Below are positions 53,014-61,451 of a stretch of 64,000 bases of DNA, in pieces; position 1 is the stretch's first letter, and each line of letters opens with the position of its first letter. The notes under the pieces are model-generated. The model had not been told where the DNA came from, ran no database searches, and saw only the letters and a list, made by a program, of their open reading frames with translations. Source of the stretch: an uncultured Flavobacteriaceae bacterium (GTDB lineage Bacteria > Bacteroidota > Bacteroidia > Flavobacteriales > Flavobacteriaceae); contig CANNAC010000001.1 of NCBI GenBank assembly GCA_947502495.1, forward strand, positions 310,001 through 374,000, read 5' to 3'. The position numbers and the translations under genes were made by a program.

Positions 53014-53564
53014 TACAATGCTTTTACCACATTTAATATAAAGTCGGCTCTACTTTCTATAGAACCAAACGGTACATCTACTAAACTATACTCATAGGTT
53101 TTGTATGTGTTTAATAAATGTTTGTGAATTTCTATTGCTTGTTCAAAATTTTCGTAGCGTTCGCTATCACTACTAAATATTTCCTGCCAAGGCGCTAAAA
53201 TAAAAACATGATCGTACATATTGTCTTTACAAGCGTTTCTAAAGTCTTCGGGATAATCATCCCCAATAAAATCCATATATGCCAAGACGTCAGGGATTCC
53301 TCTATCTAAAAAAATAAAGTCTTCCTCAAAAGCATTAGCTTCTTCAAATTGTTTTTTTCTTCCTTTTAAAAGTAATTCACTAAATAAAAGAGGTTCTGTT
53401 AAAAACAGTTGCTCAATGCCATCTTCACGCGCTTTTAAGGTGATTTGTCTAGATATTTCTTCGATACAATTATAGCCTCGTTTAATAAGCTCATTAATTA
53501 TAGAAGTCTTTCCCGTTCCTGGTCCTCCAGTTATGATAATTTTTTTTGTATTCAAGTTTGGCAA
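53013..53564 (-). CDS. AAA-type P-loop NTPase (AAA_28-like)
   Basis: A 183-residue P-loop protein. Walker A is GGPGTGKTSII at residues 12-22; FIFLDRGIPDVLAYMD carries the Asp of Walker B. It resembles the AAA_28 group of small kinases/NTPases of unknown substrate that are often near recQ in Flavobacteriia. The start appears to be TTG at 53564, because the P-loop begins just 12 residues in and no in-frame ATG precedes it. It is the first gene of the operon with recQ and fmt. Confidence 0.78.
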   Translation of the reverse strand: MPNLNTKKIIITGGPGTGKTSIINELIKRGYNCIEEISRQITLKAREDGIEQLFLTEPLLFSELLLKGRKKQFEEANAFEEDFIFLDRGIPDVLAYMDFIGDDYPEDFRNACKDNMYDHVFILAPWQEIFSSDSERYENFEQAIEIHKHLLNTYKTYEYSLVDVPFGSIESRADFILNVVKAL

Positions 53565-53696
53565 GGTTTTGGGTGTAAAAATCGGAATTTAAATTTTAAA
53601 TAAAGAACTCCTTTACACTTTTTTCGATTGGTTGTGAAATGCTGTTTGCTGTGTGCGCTTTGTCTTTTATCATTCTGTAGCTATGGAATGCATTTT

Positions 53697-53730
53697 AAAA
53701 AGGCATATATGTTTCAAAAACATCCTTTTT
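53697..53730 (+). other. Bulged hairpin in the divergent spacer
   Basis: AAAAAGG (53697-53703) pairs with CCTTTTT (53724-53730), and inside, ATGTTT (53709-53714) pairs with AAACAT (53718-53723), with a 5-nt bulge. It sits between divergent genes, where a terminator is not expected. Directly downstream is a tandem near-repeat CAAAAAATGTGAAG / CAAAAAATGTAAAG. Confidence 0.45.
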
Positions 53731-53806
53731 CAATTTACCCAAAAAATGTGAAGCGCATTCAAAAAATGTAAAGGAAACCGTATCTTTACCACATATTTTT
53801 TTAATC

Positions 53807-54100
53807 ATGAGCGAAAAACAAAACCCAGAAGAATTTTATAAAAAATTAAAGGCACAATTGTATGATACTGCAACATGGCCATCCAAATACTTATATAAAT
53901 TTATAGTAGAATCGGACTTGCATAAAATAGCAGAAATAGAAGCTTTATTTGACAATATTGGCGCCGTAATTCATACTATAGAGTCTAAAAACGGAAAATA
54001 TACAAGTATTTCTATTCATGTAGTTATGGAAAATCCAGAAGCAGTAATTACAAAATACGAAGAAGTTGCAGAAAATGTAGAAGGAGTTATTAGCCTTTAA
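53807..54100 (+). CDS. DUF493 (YbeD-like) domain protein
   Basis: A 97-residue protein with the DUF493/YbeD ferredoxin-like fold pattern: YKFIVESDLHKIAEIEALFD, then KNGKYTSISIHVVMENPEAV and a final helix and strand. YbeD-like proteins may be ACT-like regulators; the target is unknown. A 65-nt gap leads to DUF4290, so the two may share a message, though a second promoter cannot be excluded. Confidence 0.8.
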   Translation: MSEKQNPEEFYKKLKAQLYDTATWPSKYLYKFIVESDLHKIAEIEALFDNIGAVIHTIESKNGKYTSISIHVVMENPEAVITKYEEVAENVEGVISL

Positions 54101-54165
54101 ATATTTTTTGTACTTTGCACAAGCATAATAACTACGTGCAAATAATATAACTCTACACTTAAATT

Positions 54166-54834
54166 TTGATAGATATTTTAGAATACAATACCGAGCGTGA
54201 ACATTTGATTATACCTGAATATGGAAGACATATGCAGAAAATGATTACGCATGCTAAAACACGTGAAACCAAAGAAGAACGTAATAAGTTAGTAAAAGCC
54301 ATTATTTCTGTAATGGGTAATATGCAACCACATTTACGTGATGTACCAGATTTTCAACATAAACTTTGGGATCAGCTTTTTATTATGGCTGATTTTGATA
54401 TCGATGTAGATTCTCCGTATCCAAAACCTTCTCGTGAAGAATTATACGCAAGACCAGATACTTTAGAATATCCTCAGAATTTTCCAAAATATAGATTTTA
54501 TGGTAATAATATAAAAACCATGATTGATGTTGCCAACACTTGGGAAGATGGAGAAATGAAAGAAGCTTTAGTGTATACTATTGCTAATCATATGAAAAAG
54601 TGTTTTTTAAATTGGAATAAAGATACCGTAGAAGATTATATTATTTTTAATCATTTATTTGAATTATCTGATGGAAAAATTAACTTGAAAGAATCGGAAG
54701 AAGATTTGTCGGATTCTACAAGTTTAATGCGAAGCAAAAAGAAGTATACGAATACCAATACGACTACTAAGAAAACGCATTATAAAAAAAGTAACAGTAA
54801 CACAAACCAAAACAGAAGCAGAAAGCGCTATTAG
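54166..54834 (+). CDS. DUF4290 domain protein
   Basis: A 222-residue protein of the Bacteroidota family DUF4290, function unknown. The conserved core includes EYNTEREHLIIPEYGRHMQKM, MGNMQPHLRDVPDFQHKLWDQLFIM and MKKCFLNWNKDTVEDYI. The last 40 residues are low-complexity Lys/Thr/Asn. The start seems to be the TTG at 54166 (TTG-ATA-GAT-ATT), as no ATG or GTG lies upstream in frame before the conserved N-terminus. It is 6 nt before murA and almost surely co-transcribed with it, suggesting a cell-envelope link. Confidence 0.82.
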   Translation: MIDILEYNTEREHLIIPEYGRHMQKMITHAKTRETKEERNKLVKAIISVMGNMQPHLRDVPDFQHKLWDQLFIMADFDIDVDSPYPKPSREELYARPDTLEYPQNFPKYRFYGNNIKTMIDVANTWEDGEMKEALVYTIANHMKKCFLNWNKDTVEDYIIFNHLFELSDGKINLKESEEDLSDSTSLMRSKKKYTNTNTTTKKTHYKKSNSNTNQNRSRKRY

Positions 54835-54840
54835 TATTTC

Positions 54841-56157
54841 ATGGGAACATTTAAAATTGAAGGAGGTCACCAATTAAAAGGAAAAATACAACCTCAAGGA
54901 GCAAAAAACGAAGCCTTACAAATTTTATGTGCTGTATTACTAACTCCAGAGTTAGTAACTATAAATAACATTCCAGATATTGTAGATGTTAATAAGCTTA
55001 TAGAATTATTAAAAAAGTTAGGTGTAAAAGTTAATAAACTAGAAAAAGGTTCTTATACTTTTCAAGCAGATGAAGTAAATTTAAGTTACTTAGAGTCTGA
55101 ACAATTTAAGATTGATGGTCGTGGACTAAGAGGTTCTATTATGATCGTTGGGCCACTTTTAGCTCGTTTTGGAAAAGGGTATATCCCGAAACCTGGAGGA
55201 GACAAAATTGGTAGACGAAGACTAGATACACACTTTGAAGGTTTTATTAAACTTGGAGCAAAATTTCGTTATAATAAAGAGGATTATTTTTACGGTGTAG
55301 AAGCAGACAAGCTAAAAGGAGCATACATGTTGCTAGATGAAGCATCGGTAACAGGTACTGCAAATATTGTTATGGCTGCAGTTTTAGCAGAAGGAACAAC
55401 CACTATTTATAATGCAGCTTGTGAGCCTTATTTACAACAGCTTTGTAAAATGCTTAACCGAATGGGAGCAAAAATCTCTGGTGTTGGGTCTAATATGTTA
55501 ACTATTGAAGGTGTAGATGCATTAGGAGGAACAGCACACAAAATGCTTCCAGATATGATTGAAATTGGTAGTTGGATCGGTCTAGCTGCTATGACAAAAA
55601 GTGAACTTACTATTACGAATGTTAGTTGGGATGACTTAGGTCAAATCCCTGATGTTTTTAGAAAACTCGGAATTACTGTCGAGAGACGTGGCGATGATAT
55701 TTATATTCCCGCTCATAAAGATGGTTATGAAATACAAAGCTATATCGATGGTTCTATCTTAACCATTGCCGATGCGCCTTGGCCAGGATTTACACCCGAT
55801 TTATTGAGTATCGTTTTAACCGTACTTACACAAGCAAGAGGAAGTGCTTTAGTGCACCAAAAAATGTTTGAATCTCGTCTATTCTTTGTAGATAAATTAA
55901 TAGATATGGGAGCAAAAATCATTCTTTGTGATCCACATAGAGCAACCGTTATTGGTCATGATTTTAATTCCACTTTAAAAGCTACCACAATGACTTCGCC
56001 AGATATTAGAGCAGGAGTTTCTTTATTAATTGCAGCATTATCTGCAAAAGGAACCTCGACTATTCATAATATTGAGCAAATTGATAGAGGTTATGAAAAT
56101 ATAGACGAACGTCTTCGTGCCATTGGTGCAAAGATCGAACGTGTAGAAGGAAACTAA
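54841..56157 (+). CDS. murA: UDP-N-acetylglucosamine 1-carboxyvinyltransferase (MurA) with Asp at the Cys115 position
   Basis: First committed step of peptidoglycan synthesis: transfers enolpyruvate from PEP to UDP-GlcNAc. The 438-aa protein has Lys22 in AKNEAL, the RGLRGSIMIVGPLLARFG segment, and the active-site loop KPGGDKIGRRRLDTHF. In E. coli that loop is PGGCTIGARPVDLH; here Cys is replaced by Asp121. C115D-type enzymes in mycobacteria, Chlamydia and Borrelia remain active and resist fosfomycin. The rest of the family is intact. It follows DUF4290 by 6 nt and ends at a strong terminator. Confidence 0.97.
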   Translation: MGTFKIEGGHQLKGKIQPQGAKNEALQILCAVLLTPELVTINNIPDIVDVNKLIELLKKLGVKVNKLEKGSYTFQADEVNLSYLESEQFKIDGRGLRGSIMIVGPLLARFGKGYIPKPGGDKIGRRRLDTHFEGFIKLGAKFRYNKEDYFYGVEADKLKGAYMLLDEASVTGTANIVMAAVLAEGTTTIYNAACEPYLQQLCKMLNRMGAKISGVGSNMLTIEGVDALGGTAHKMLPDMIEIGSWIGLAAMTKSELTITNVSWDDLGQIPDVFRKLGITVERRGDDIYIPAHKDGYEIQSYIDGSILTIADAPWPGFTPDLLSIVLTVLTQARGSALVHQKMFESRLFFVDKLIDMGAKIILCDPHRATVIGHDFNSTLKATTMTSPDIRAGVSLLIAALSAKGTSTIHNIEQIDRGYENIDERLRAIGAKIERVEGN

Positions 56158-56173
56158 TTACAGGATATATACA

Positions 56174-56208
56174 AAAAAAAGCTTCGAAATAATTTCGAAG
56201 CTTTTTTT
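56174..56208. terminator. Bidirectional terminator after murA
   Basis: An almost perfect palindrome with 17-nt arms (AAAAAAAGCTTCGAAAT / ATTTCGAAGCTTTTTTT, one base between), between convergent murA and the SnoaL-like gene. Confidence 0.92.
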
Positions 56209-56226
56209 ATATACTTAATTCTTAGA

Positions 56227-56589
56227 TTAATCGATGTTGTAAAAATATTGCTCACTAGTAATTTTACCATCTTTCACTTCGTACACACAAACTTCCTCCA
56301 TTTGTTGTCTTCCTCTTTCTTTAAAGGTACAATCGAAAGTCATTTTAGCAGTAAAAAAGTTACCAGCAATAACTGGTTCGCTAATTTCGCTAGCATGAAA
56401 ATCTTCCACACTTTCTAACCATTCTTTACTCTTGTTCCAAATGTTTTGTTTTCCTGTTGTTATTTCTCCAGGCATTCCAGGCATTTCTCTACATACCACA
56501 TTTTCGGCATAGAGTTCATTAACACATTCTAGGTGTTTATCTTCTTTACACATCTTCCACCATGTATTGGCAACCTCTTTAGTATTCAT
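56227..56589 (-). CDS. SnoaL/NTF2-like protein
   Basis: A 120-residue protein with an NTF2/SnoaL-like cone fold pattern: an N-terminal helix (NTKEVANTWWKMCKEDKHLECVNELYAENVVC), alternating strands, and FFTAKMTFDCTF, with a C-terminal YEVKDGKITSEQYFY. Many such proteins bind small ligands; no catalytic residues can be named. It lies at the end of the light/stress operon, 66 nt past the photolyase gene, and may have a separate promoter. Confidence 0.7.
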   Translation of the reverse strand: MNTKEVANTWWKMCKEDKHLECVNELYAENVVCREMPGMPGEITTGKQNIWNKSKEWLESVEDFHASEISEPVIAGNFFTAKMTFDCTFKERGRQQMEEVCVYEVKDGKITSEQYFYNID

Positions 56590-56655
56590 TTTTTTTAGTT
56601 TTAAGTTGTTTTTATAAAGATACGGAATCTTGTAATACGTTATGTTACGCTTGGG

Positions 56656-57966
56656 TTAGGAAACGCTTAAAGCTGCTTTATAGGTTAATAAGCAACGTTC
56701 TCTGGCTTCTTTATGATCTACCATTGGTCTTGGATAGGTGAGTTCTTGAAAATCTGGAACCCATTTTTTAATGTATTCTAGTTTTTTATCAAATTTTTCT
56801 ATCTGTGTTGTTGGATTAAATATTCGAAAATAAGGAGCAGCATCCACACCGCAACCAGCAACCCATTGCCAGTTACCAACATTACTAGCCATTTCATAAT
56901 CGTGTAGTTTTTCAGCAAAATAAGCTTCTCCTAAACGCCAATCGATTAGTAAATGTTTACATAAAAAACTACCAACAAGCATACGCACACGATTGTGCAT
57001 AAAACCGGTTTCATTTAATTGTCGCATTCCCGCATCTACTAAAGGATATCCTGTTTTACCTTCACACCAAAGTTTAAATTCGGCTTCGTTATTTCTCCAT
57101 ACAATCCGGTCATATTTCGGTTTAAAACTAGAAGTCAGTGTTTGTGGAAAATGCCAAAGGGTTTGAATAAAAAATTCTCGCCAAATTAATTCTTGCCAAA
57201 AAATCTCGTTAAATTCTGAAATTGCTTTTTGTACCATTTTTCGAATACTAACGGTACCAAAACGCAGGTGCGGACCTAATTTTGAAGTACTATCTTGTGC
57301 GGGGAAATTTCGAGTAGCTTCGTAATTCTGTATTAAATTAGAGCTTAATTGATAAGCCTTTATTTCTTGGCTAGATGGAGTGAAACCAATATCTTTTAAG
57401 CTCAAATTAGGAAGCTTTTTTTCTTGAAATACATTATGAAGTAAGCTTTTAGAATCGTAATTTTCTAAAGTATTATTTTTAAAAGTGGCTTTCCATACTT
57501 TCATGTATGGTGTATAGACTAAATACGGTTTGCCATCTTTTTTTACAATCTCATCCTTTTCAAAAATAACATGGTCTTTGTAGGTTTGAAAGGCTATGTT
57601 TTTGGTTTCTAAAAAAGTTGCAATTTCGGTATCTCGATCTTTAGCGTATGGTTCATAATCTCGATTGGTAAACACCGTATCTACAGCGTACGTTTCAGCT
57701 AGGCTTTTATAAACGTCTATAGGTTTTGCATGATACATAGCAATACTACTATTGTAGTTGCTTTGTAGGTCTTTGTTTATGCTTTGTAAGGTGTTATGAA
57801 TAAAAGTTACTCGAGCATCTTCTTTTGGTAGTTGTTCTAGTATTTCTGTATCAAAAATAAAAAGAAGTAGTACTGGTTTTCCTGCTTGTAGCGCCTCAAA
57901 TAATCCGGCATTATCTTCTAATCTTAAATCGCGTCTAAACCAAAATATATTTATAGATTCTTTCAT
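56656..57966 (-). CDS. phr: Deoxyribodipyrimidine photolyase/cryptochrome, class I-like
   Basis: A 436-residue blue-light DNA repair enzyme or cryptochrome using FAD. The antenna domain opens INIFWFRRDLRLEDN. The FAD domain has SKLGPHLRFGTVS, WQELIWREFFIQ (with the Trp of the electron relay region), GKTGYPLVDAGMRQL, GFMHNRVRMLVGSFLCKHL and the late MASNVGNWQWVAGCG. Most of these are hallmarks of class I CPD photolyases; it may equally be a DASH-like or other cryptochrome. It overlaps the SRPBCC gene by one base. folE in the same operon could supply a pterin antenna precursor. Confidence 0.93.
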   Translation of the reverse strand: MKESINIFWFRRDLRLEDNAGLFEALQAGKPVLLLFIFDTEILEQLPKEDARVTFIHNTLQSINKDLQSNYNSSIAMYHAKPIDVYKSLAETYAVDTVFTNRDYEPYAKDRDTEIATFLETKNIAFQTYKDHVIFEKDEIVKKDGKPYLVYTPYMKVWKATFKNNTLENYDSKSLLHNVFQEKKLPNLSLKDIGFTPSSQEIKAYQLSSNLIQNYEATRNFPAQDSTSKLGPHLRFGTVSIRKMVQKAISEFNEIFWQELIWREFFIQTLWHFPQTLTSSFKPKYDRIVWRNNEAEFKLWCEGKTGYPLVDAGMRQLNETGFMHNRVRMLVGSFLCKHLLIDWRLGEAYFAEKLHDYEMASNVGNWQWVAGCGVDAAPYFRIFNPTTQIEKFDKKLEYIKKWVPDFQELTYPRPMVDHKEARERCLLTYKAALSVS

Positions 57967-58430
57967 TATTTGTAGGAGCCAAAAAGGTTTTCTAATTTTT
58001 CTTTTCTGTATTCAAAAATCTCATTCAGTTTTGGTTGTACTAAAAAAGGTTGTACTAATCGACCAATAAACCCGAAAGGGACTTTGTAGTCTATAATATC
58101 TTCCATTTCAACGCCGCCTTCAATTTCTTTTATAAAATGCTTATGATGCCAAAGTGCATACGGACCAAAACGTTGTTCGTCTACAAAATAATGTTTATCG
58201 ACTATGTGTGTGATTTCAGTCACCCATTTGGTTTTAATCCCCAAAACAGGTGTAACTATATATTGAATGATTTGTCCTGCATACATTGGTCTGTCTGCTC
58301 CAGAAAGAATATTAAAACTCATATAATCGGGAGTTATAACTTTTAGATTTTTTGGATCGGAAAGAAATGCCCAAGCGGTATCTATAGAAATTGGAAGTTT
58401 CTGCTTTTTATGTAAAGTGTAAATTTTCAT
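57966..58430 (-). CDS. SRPBCC/cyclase-dehydrase-like protein
   Basis: A 154-residue protein of the START-like ligand-binding superfamily. It starts MKIYTLHKKQKLPISIDTAWAFLSDPKNLKVITPDYMSFNI, with the conserved DAWAF..P.NL..ITP motif, then WHHKHFIKEIEGGVEMEDIIDYKVPFG. In Bacteroidota it is often next to photolyase; the ligand is unknown. It overlaps tspO and photolyase by one base each. Confidence 0.82.
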   Translation of the reverse strand: MKIYTLHKKQKLPISIDTAWAFLSDPKNLKVITPDYMSFNILSGADRPMYAGQIIQYIVTPVLGIKTKWVTEITHIVDKHYFVDEQRFGPYALWHHKHFIKEIEGGVEMEDIIDYKVPFGFIGRLVQPFLVQPKLNEIFEYRKEKLENLFGSYK

Positions 58431-58885
58431 TAATTATAGATAAAAATGTAAGCATTAAGTGATGTTGCAATACATAACCAAACCATATATGGTAGTAAGA
58501 GATATCTGGTTGTTACGGTATTAAATTTAAAAAAGAAATAGCATATAAGAATGGTTAGTAATACAATTATTAGTAGACCTAATGCAATCTGATGTTGGTT
58601 AAAAAAAACGTAATTCCACAAAACATTAAGAATAAATTGCATGCTAAAAAGAGTTATGATTTCTTTTGTGGGTATTTTAAGATATAGTTGTGCCATATAA
58701 ATGGAAAAGCATATCATAATGATGGTCCAAGCGACACCAAAAACCCATCCTGGTGGCGTCCAAGGTGCTTGGTTAAGATTTGTGTACCATTCGCTTTGTG
58801 GTCCATTATTCATGAGCCAACGACCAATACCAAGAGCACCAAAATTTAAGATTAAGAACGGAATGAATACTTTGATAAATTGCAT
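58430..58885 (-). CDS. tspO: TspO/MBR-family membrane protein
   Basis: A 151-residue membrane protein with five helices. It has the family WYTNLNQAPWTPPGWVFGVAWTIIM segment, and Trp-rich helices including the QFILNVLWNYVFF pair. TspO proteins bind porphyrins and degrade or move tetrapyrroles and are induced by light or stress in several bacteria. It sits 1 nt after the small 56-aa gene and overlaps SRPBCC by one base, within the operon. Confidence 0.93.
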   Translation of the reverse strand: MQFIKVFIPFLILNFGALGIGRWLMNNGPQSEWYTNLNQAPWTPPGWVFGVAWTIIMICFSIYMAQLYLKIPTKEIITLFSMQFILNVLWNYVFFNQHQIALGLLIIVLLTILICYFFFKFNTVTTRYLLLPYMVWLCIATSLNAYIFIYN

Positions 58886-58886
58886 A

Positions 58887-59057
58887 TTAACCTTTTTTAA
58901 GAATATCTATTTCTTCTAAAACAGCATTTGCTTCTGCATATTTTTTGTCGCTTTGCGATCTGTTTATGTTAGAAAGCTGATGCCATTCTTTCATTAATTT
59001 ATTGTACTTGTCTTGAAGCTTTTCTATTTGTGATTTCTTTTTGAATAATCCGAACAT
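58887..59057 (-). CDS. Small Lacal_2735-like protein (56 aa)
   Basis: An unrecorded short gene: 56 codons from the ATG at 59057, sequence MFGLFKKKSQIEKLQDKYN to the end at KKG. It resembles the small Lacal_2735 family known only from Flavobacteriia: MFGLFKKKS start, one central Lys/Glu-rich helix (KLMKEWHQLSNINRSQSDKKY). Possibly a regulatory peptide. It lies 6 nt after the glutathione peroxidase and 1 nt before tspO, so it is certainly in the operon. Confidence 0.75.
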   Translation of the reverse strand: MFGLFKKKSQIEKLQDKYNKLMKEWHQLSNINRSQSDKKYAEANAVLEEIDILKKG

Positions 59058-59063
59058 GAGTAT

Positions 59064-59579
59064 CTACTTTATATGTTTTGTGATTTTAGTACTTCTCGGA
59101 TTTGTTATCGAAAAGTAATAATCTACTAGTTGGCCTTCTTTGTTAATTAGGTATTTCTGAAAATTCCATTTTACGGCAGAATCCGATGTTCCATTTAATT
59201 CTTTTTTTGTTAACCATTTGTAAAGCGAATGTTGCTTACTTCCTTTAGCTTCTATTTTCTCGGTCATTAAAAAAGTTACTCCATAATTTTTCTGACAAAA
59301 ACTTTTGATTTCACCAGTAGTTCCAGATTCTTGATTACCAAATTGATTACAAGGCACGCCAATAACCATTAAGTTATCTGCATGCGCATCGTATAGTTTT
59401 TGAAGATCTTCATATTGGCCAGTAAAACCACATTCGGAAGCAACATTAACTATAAGTAGCATTTTATCCTTATAATCGGATAAATGAATAGCATTGCCAT
59501 CTAAGCCATTTATTTCTATATCATAAATAGAAGTAGATGGTGGATTTTGCTCTTTCGTTTTGTTAAGAAAATGTAGCAT
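59064..59579 (-). CDS. Glutathione peroxidase-family thiol peroxidase
   Basis: A 171-residue peroxidase reducing H2O2 or lipid hydroperoxides. The peroxidatic Cys is in NVASECGFTGQYEDL (near residue 51); PCNQFGNQESG and the WNFQKYLI Trp/Asn complete the active site. Cys, not selenocysteine. There is no signal peptide, so it is cytosolic, though the first 20 residues are unusual. Thioredoxin rather than glutathione is the likely reductant. Operon member. Confidence 0.93.
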   Translation of the reverse strand: MLHFLNKTKEQNPPSTSIYDIEINGLDGNAIHLSDYKDKMLLIVNVASECGFTGQYEDLQKLYDAHADNLMVIGVPCNQFGNQESGTTGEIKSFCQKNYGVTFLMTEKIEAKGSKQHSLYKWLTKKELNGTSDSAVKWNFQKYLINKEGQLVDYYFSITNPRSTKITKHIK

Positions 59580-59609
59580 AATGCAAGAAGTTATTATGTA
59601 TTTCGTTTA

Positions 59610-60293
59610 TTATATCTTGAAAGAGACAATCCCGCAATCCATTTCAAATACTTGTCCGGACATAGAAGAAGCTTTTTCAGATAATAAAAAGGCAGCCATA
59701 TCTGCAACCTCTTTTGGTTTTAGATACTTTTTTAGTGGGTGACGTTCTGTGATATTTTCTATCATTTTATCATTACGCAATAGCTTAGAAGCTAATTCTG
59801 TATCTGTAACCGTAGGAGCAATAGCATTAATTCGAATACTTGGAGCTAATTCTGCACCAAGAGATTTCACTAAACCTTCTACACCTGATTTTGCAGTCGC
59901 AATACTTGAGTGATAGGGCATTCCTAATTTGGATGCTACCGTACTAAATAATAATATGGAAGGGTTTTTGCTATTCTTTAAAATAGGTAAATACTTTTGA
60001 ATAGCTTTAACCGCTCCAATGACATTTATTTCAAAATCTTGTTTGAAATCTTCTATTTTTAATCTCGTAATTGGTTTTAGGTTTATGCTACCAGGACAAT
60101 ATACCAAGCCATCGGCTTTTTCTATTTCTGGTAAATCATCCACCAAAACGTCACAACTATAATGGGTTACATTATCGGTATGGAAATGAGGAGCAGTTCT
60201 ACTAATATTAATAATTTTATTATCTACCATTAAGGTTTCAATAATAGCCTTACCAATACCTTTGCTACCTCCAATTACTATAAACGTTTTCAT
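59610..60293 (-). CDS. SDR-family oxidoreductase with non-canonical active site
   Basis: A 227-residue Rossmann protein. The cofactor turn is VIGGSKGIGKAI. Ser in LFSTVASKLG is kept, but the catalytic Tyr-x3-Lys is missing: at the position of Tyr (four before Lys) is Ile, in MPYHSSIATAKSGVEG. A Tyr occurs four residues earlier. The remainder (LAPSIRINAIAPTVTDTELA) is normal. It may be a non-catalytic or shifted-site enzyme; I recall related Bacteroidota SDRs with this layout. It is 30 nt before the peroxidase and 1 nt after the 74-aa gene. Confidence 0.88.
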   Translation of the reverse strand: MKTFIVIGGSKGIGKAIIETLMVDNKIINISRTAPHFHTDNVTHYSCDVLVDDLPEIEKADGLVYCPGSINLKPITRLKIEDFKQDFEINVIGAVKAIQKYLPILKNSKNPSILLFSTVASKLGMPYHSSIATAKSGVEGLVKSLGAELAPSIRINAIAPTVTDTELASKLLRNDKMIENITERHPLKKYLKPKEVADMAAFLLSEKASSMSGQVFEMDCGIVSFKI

Positions 60294-60294
60294 A

Positions 60295-60519
60295 TTATGC
60301 CGTTAAAGGTCTCCCTTTTAACCTTTTCTCTACTTTTATTTTGATAGCAGTAAGTCTTTTCATGATATCCATGATTTCTGCATCTTTTTTCTCTTTATAG
60401 ATTTCGTTTAAACCTAAAATTAGGGCTTTTGCTTCTCTAACAATAATAACTCTATCACTTGTAGATAAAGAGTTTAATTTCTGTTTTTCAAATTCTAATG
60501 CTTTGTCTATTAAATCCAT
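60295..60519 (-). CDS. Small conserved protein of unknown function (74 aa)
   Basis: A 74-residue basic helical protein (MDLIDKALEFEKQKL..KGRPLTA) with no recognised domain. It sits between folE (3 nt) and the SDR gene (1 nt), which supports expression. The frame is open with an ATG and no alternative upstream start. Confidence 0.6.
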   Translation of the reverse strand: MDLIDKALEFEKQKLNSLSTSDRVIIVREAKALILGLNEIYKEKKDAEIMDIMKRLTAIKIKVEKRLKGRPLTA

Positions 60520-60522
60520 TCC

Positions 60523-61221
60523 TTAGTTTTTTAAATAGTTTTGTAATTCGGCAACTTTATTCGGAGTGTTAAATTGTCCTCCATAATACGTGGTAACAGT
60601 AGCAGATGTATCATCTTTAATTCCTCTAGAGGAAACGCATAAATGTTTAGCGTCTATGATTACAGCTACATCCTCGGTCTTTAAAATTGTTTTTAATTCT
60701 TCTGCTATTTGGTTTGTTAATCGTTCTTGTACTTGCGGTCTTTTTGCAAAATACTGAACTATTCTGTTTATTTTAGATAATCCTATAACTTTTCCCGAAG
60801 AAATGTATGAAACGTGCACTTTTCCGATAATTGGTACAAAATGATGTTCGCAATTAGAGTAAAAGGTAATGTTTTTTTCGATAAGCATTTGATTGTATTG
60901 ATATTTATTATCAAATAATGCTATTTTGGGTTTGTTTTTCGGATTTAATCCTGAAAATATTTCATCTATATACATTTTAGCAACTCGATTTGGAGTTCCT
61001 TTTAAAGAATCGTCTGTAAGGTCTAATCCCATAACATCCATAATCTCTTCAAAAAGTGTGGCAATGCGTTCTTTTTTTTCGGTATCCGTTAATTTGAAAG
61101 CATCTGCTTTCATTGGTGTTTGCAAGCCAGCATATAAATGGTCGTCACCAATATCGTCATGACTAAAGCCATTTAGTCTGCTTTTATTGGCTGTATTCTC
61201 TTTTAATATTTCTGTTTTCAT
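60523..61221 (-). CDS. folE: GTP cyclohydrolase I
   Basis: A 232-residue type I GTP cyclohydrolase producing dihydroneopterin triphosphate for folate and other pterins. The zinc ligands (Cys, His) are in SNCEHHFVPIIGKVHV and DAKHLCVSSRGIKD. Active-site KINRIVQYFAKRPQVQERLT follows, and STTTYYGG-like (TVTTYYGG) near the end. A 50-residue N-terminal extension is common in Bacteroidota. It begins the compact operon that includes peroxidase, TspO and photolyase; 230 nt separate it from the SDR upstream. Confidence 0.97.
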   Translation of the reverse strand: MKTEILKENTANKSRLNGFSHDDIGDDHLYAGLQTPMKADAFKLTDTEKKERIATLFEEIMDVMGLDLTDDSLKGTPNRVAKMYIDEIFSGLNPKNKPKIALFDNKYQYNQMLIEKNITFYSNCEHHFVPIIGKVHVSYISSGKVIGLSKINRIVQYFAKRPQVQERLTNQIAEELKTILKTEDVAVIIDAKHLCVSSRGIKDDTSATVTTYYGGQFNTPNKVAELQNYLKN

Positions 61222-61451
61222 TATAATCTTTTTTATGTGCTGTCTTTAAAACTATTTTAAAGCAAAGCAACGTTGTTGTTTGGAAACGGTGTGATGTGTT
61301 TTATCTAGGGCATTTAGCGCTATTGAGCTTCCTTTTTATTCGTGTTAAATTAATACTATTTTGATCTTTTGGTATACATAGAAAAAAGATATAACCGCAA
61401 AAGTCAAGCCATTCCAATAGCTTAGTCTATTTTTTCTCTATTTAATTTCAT

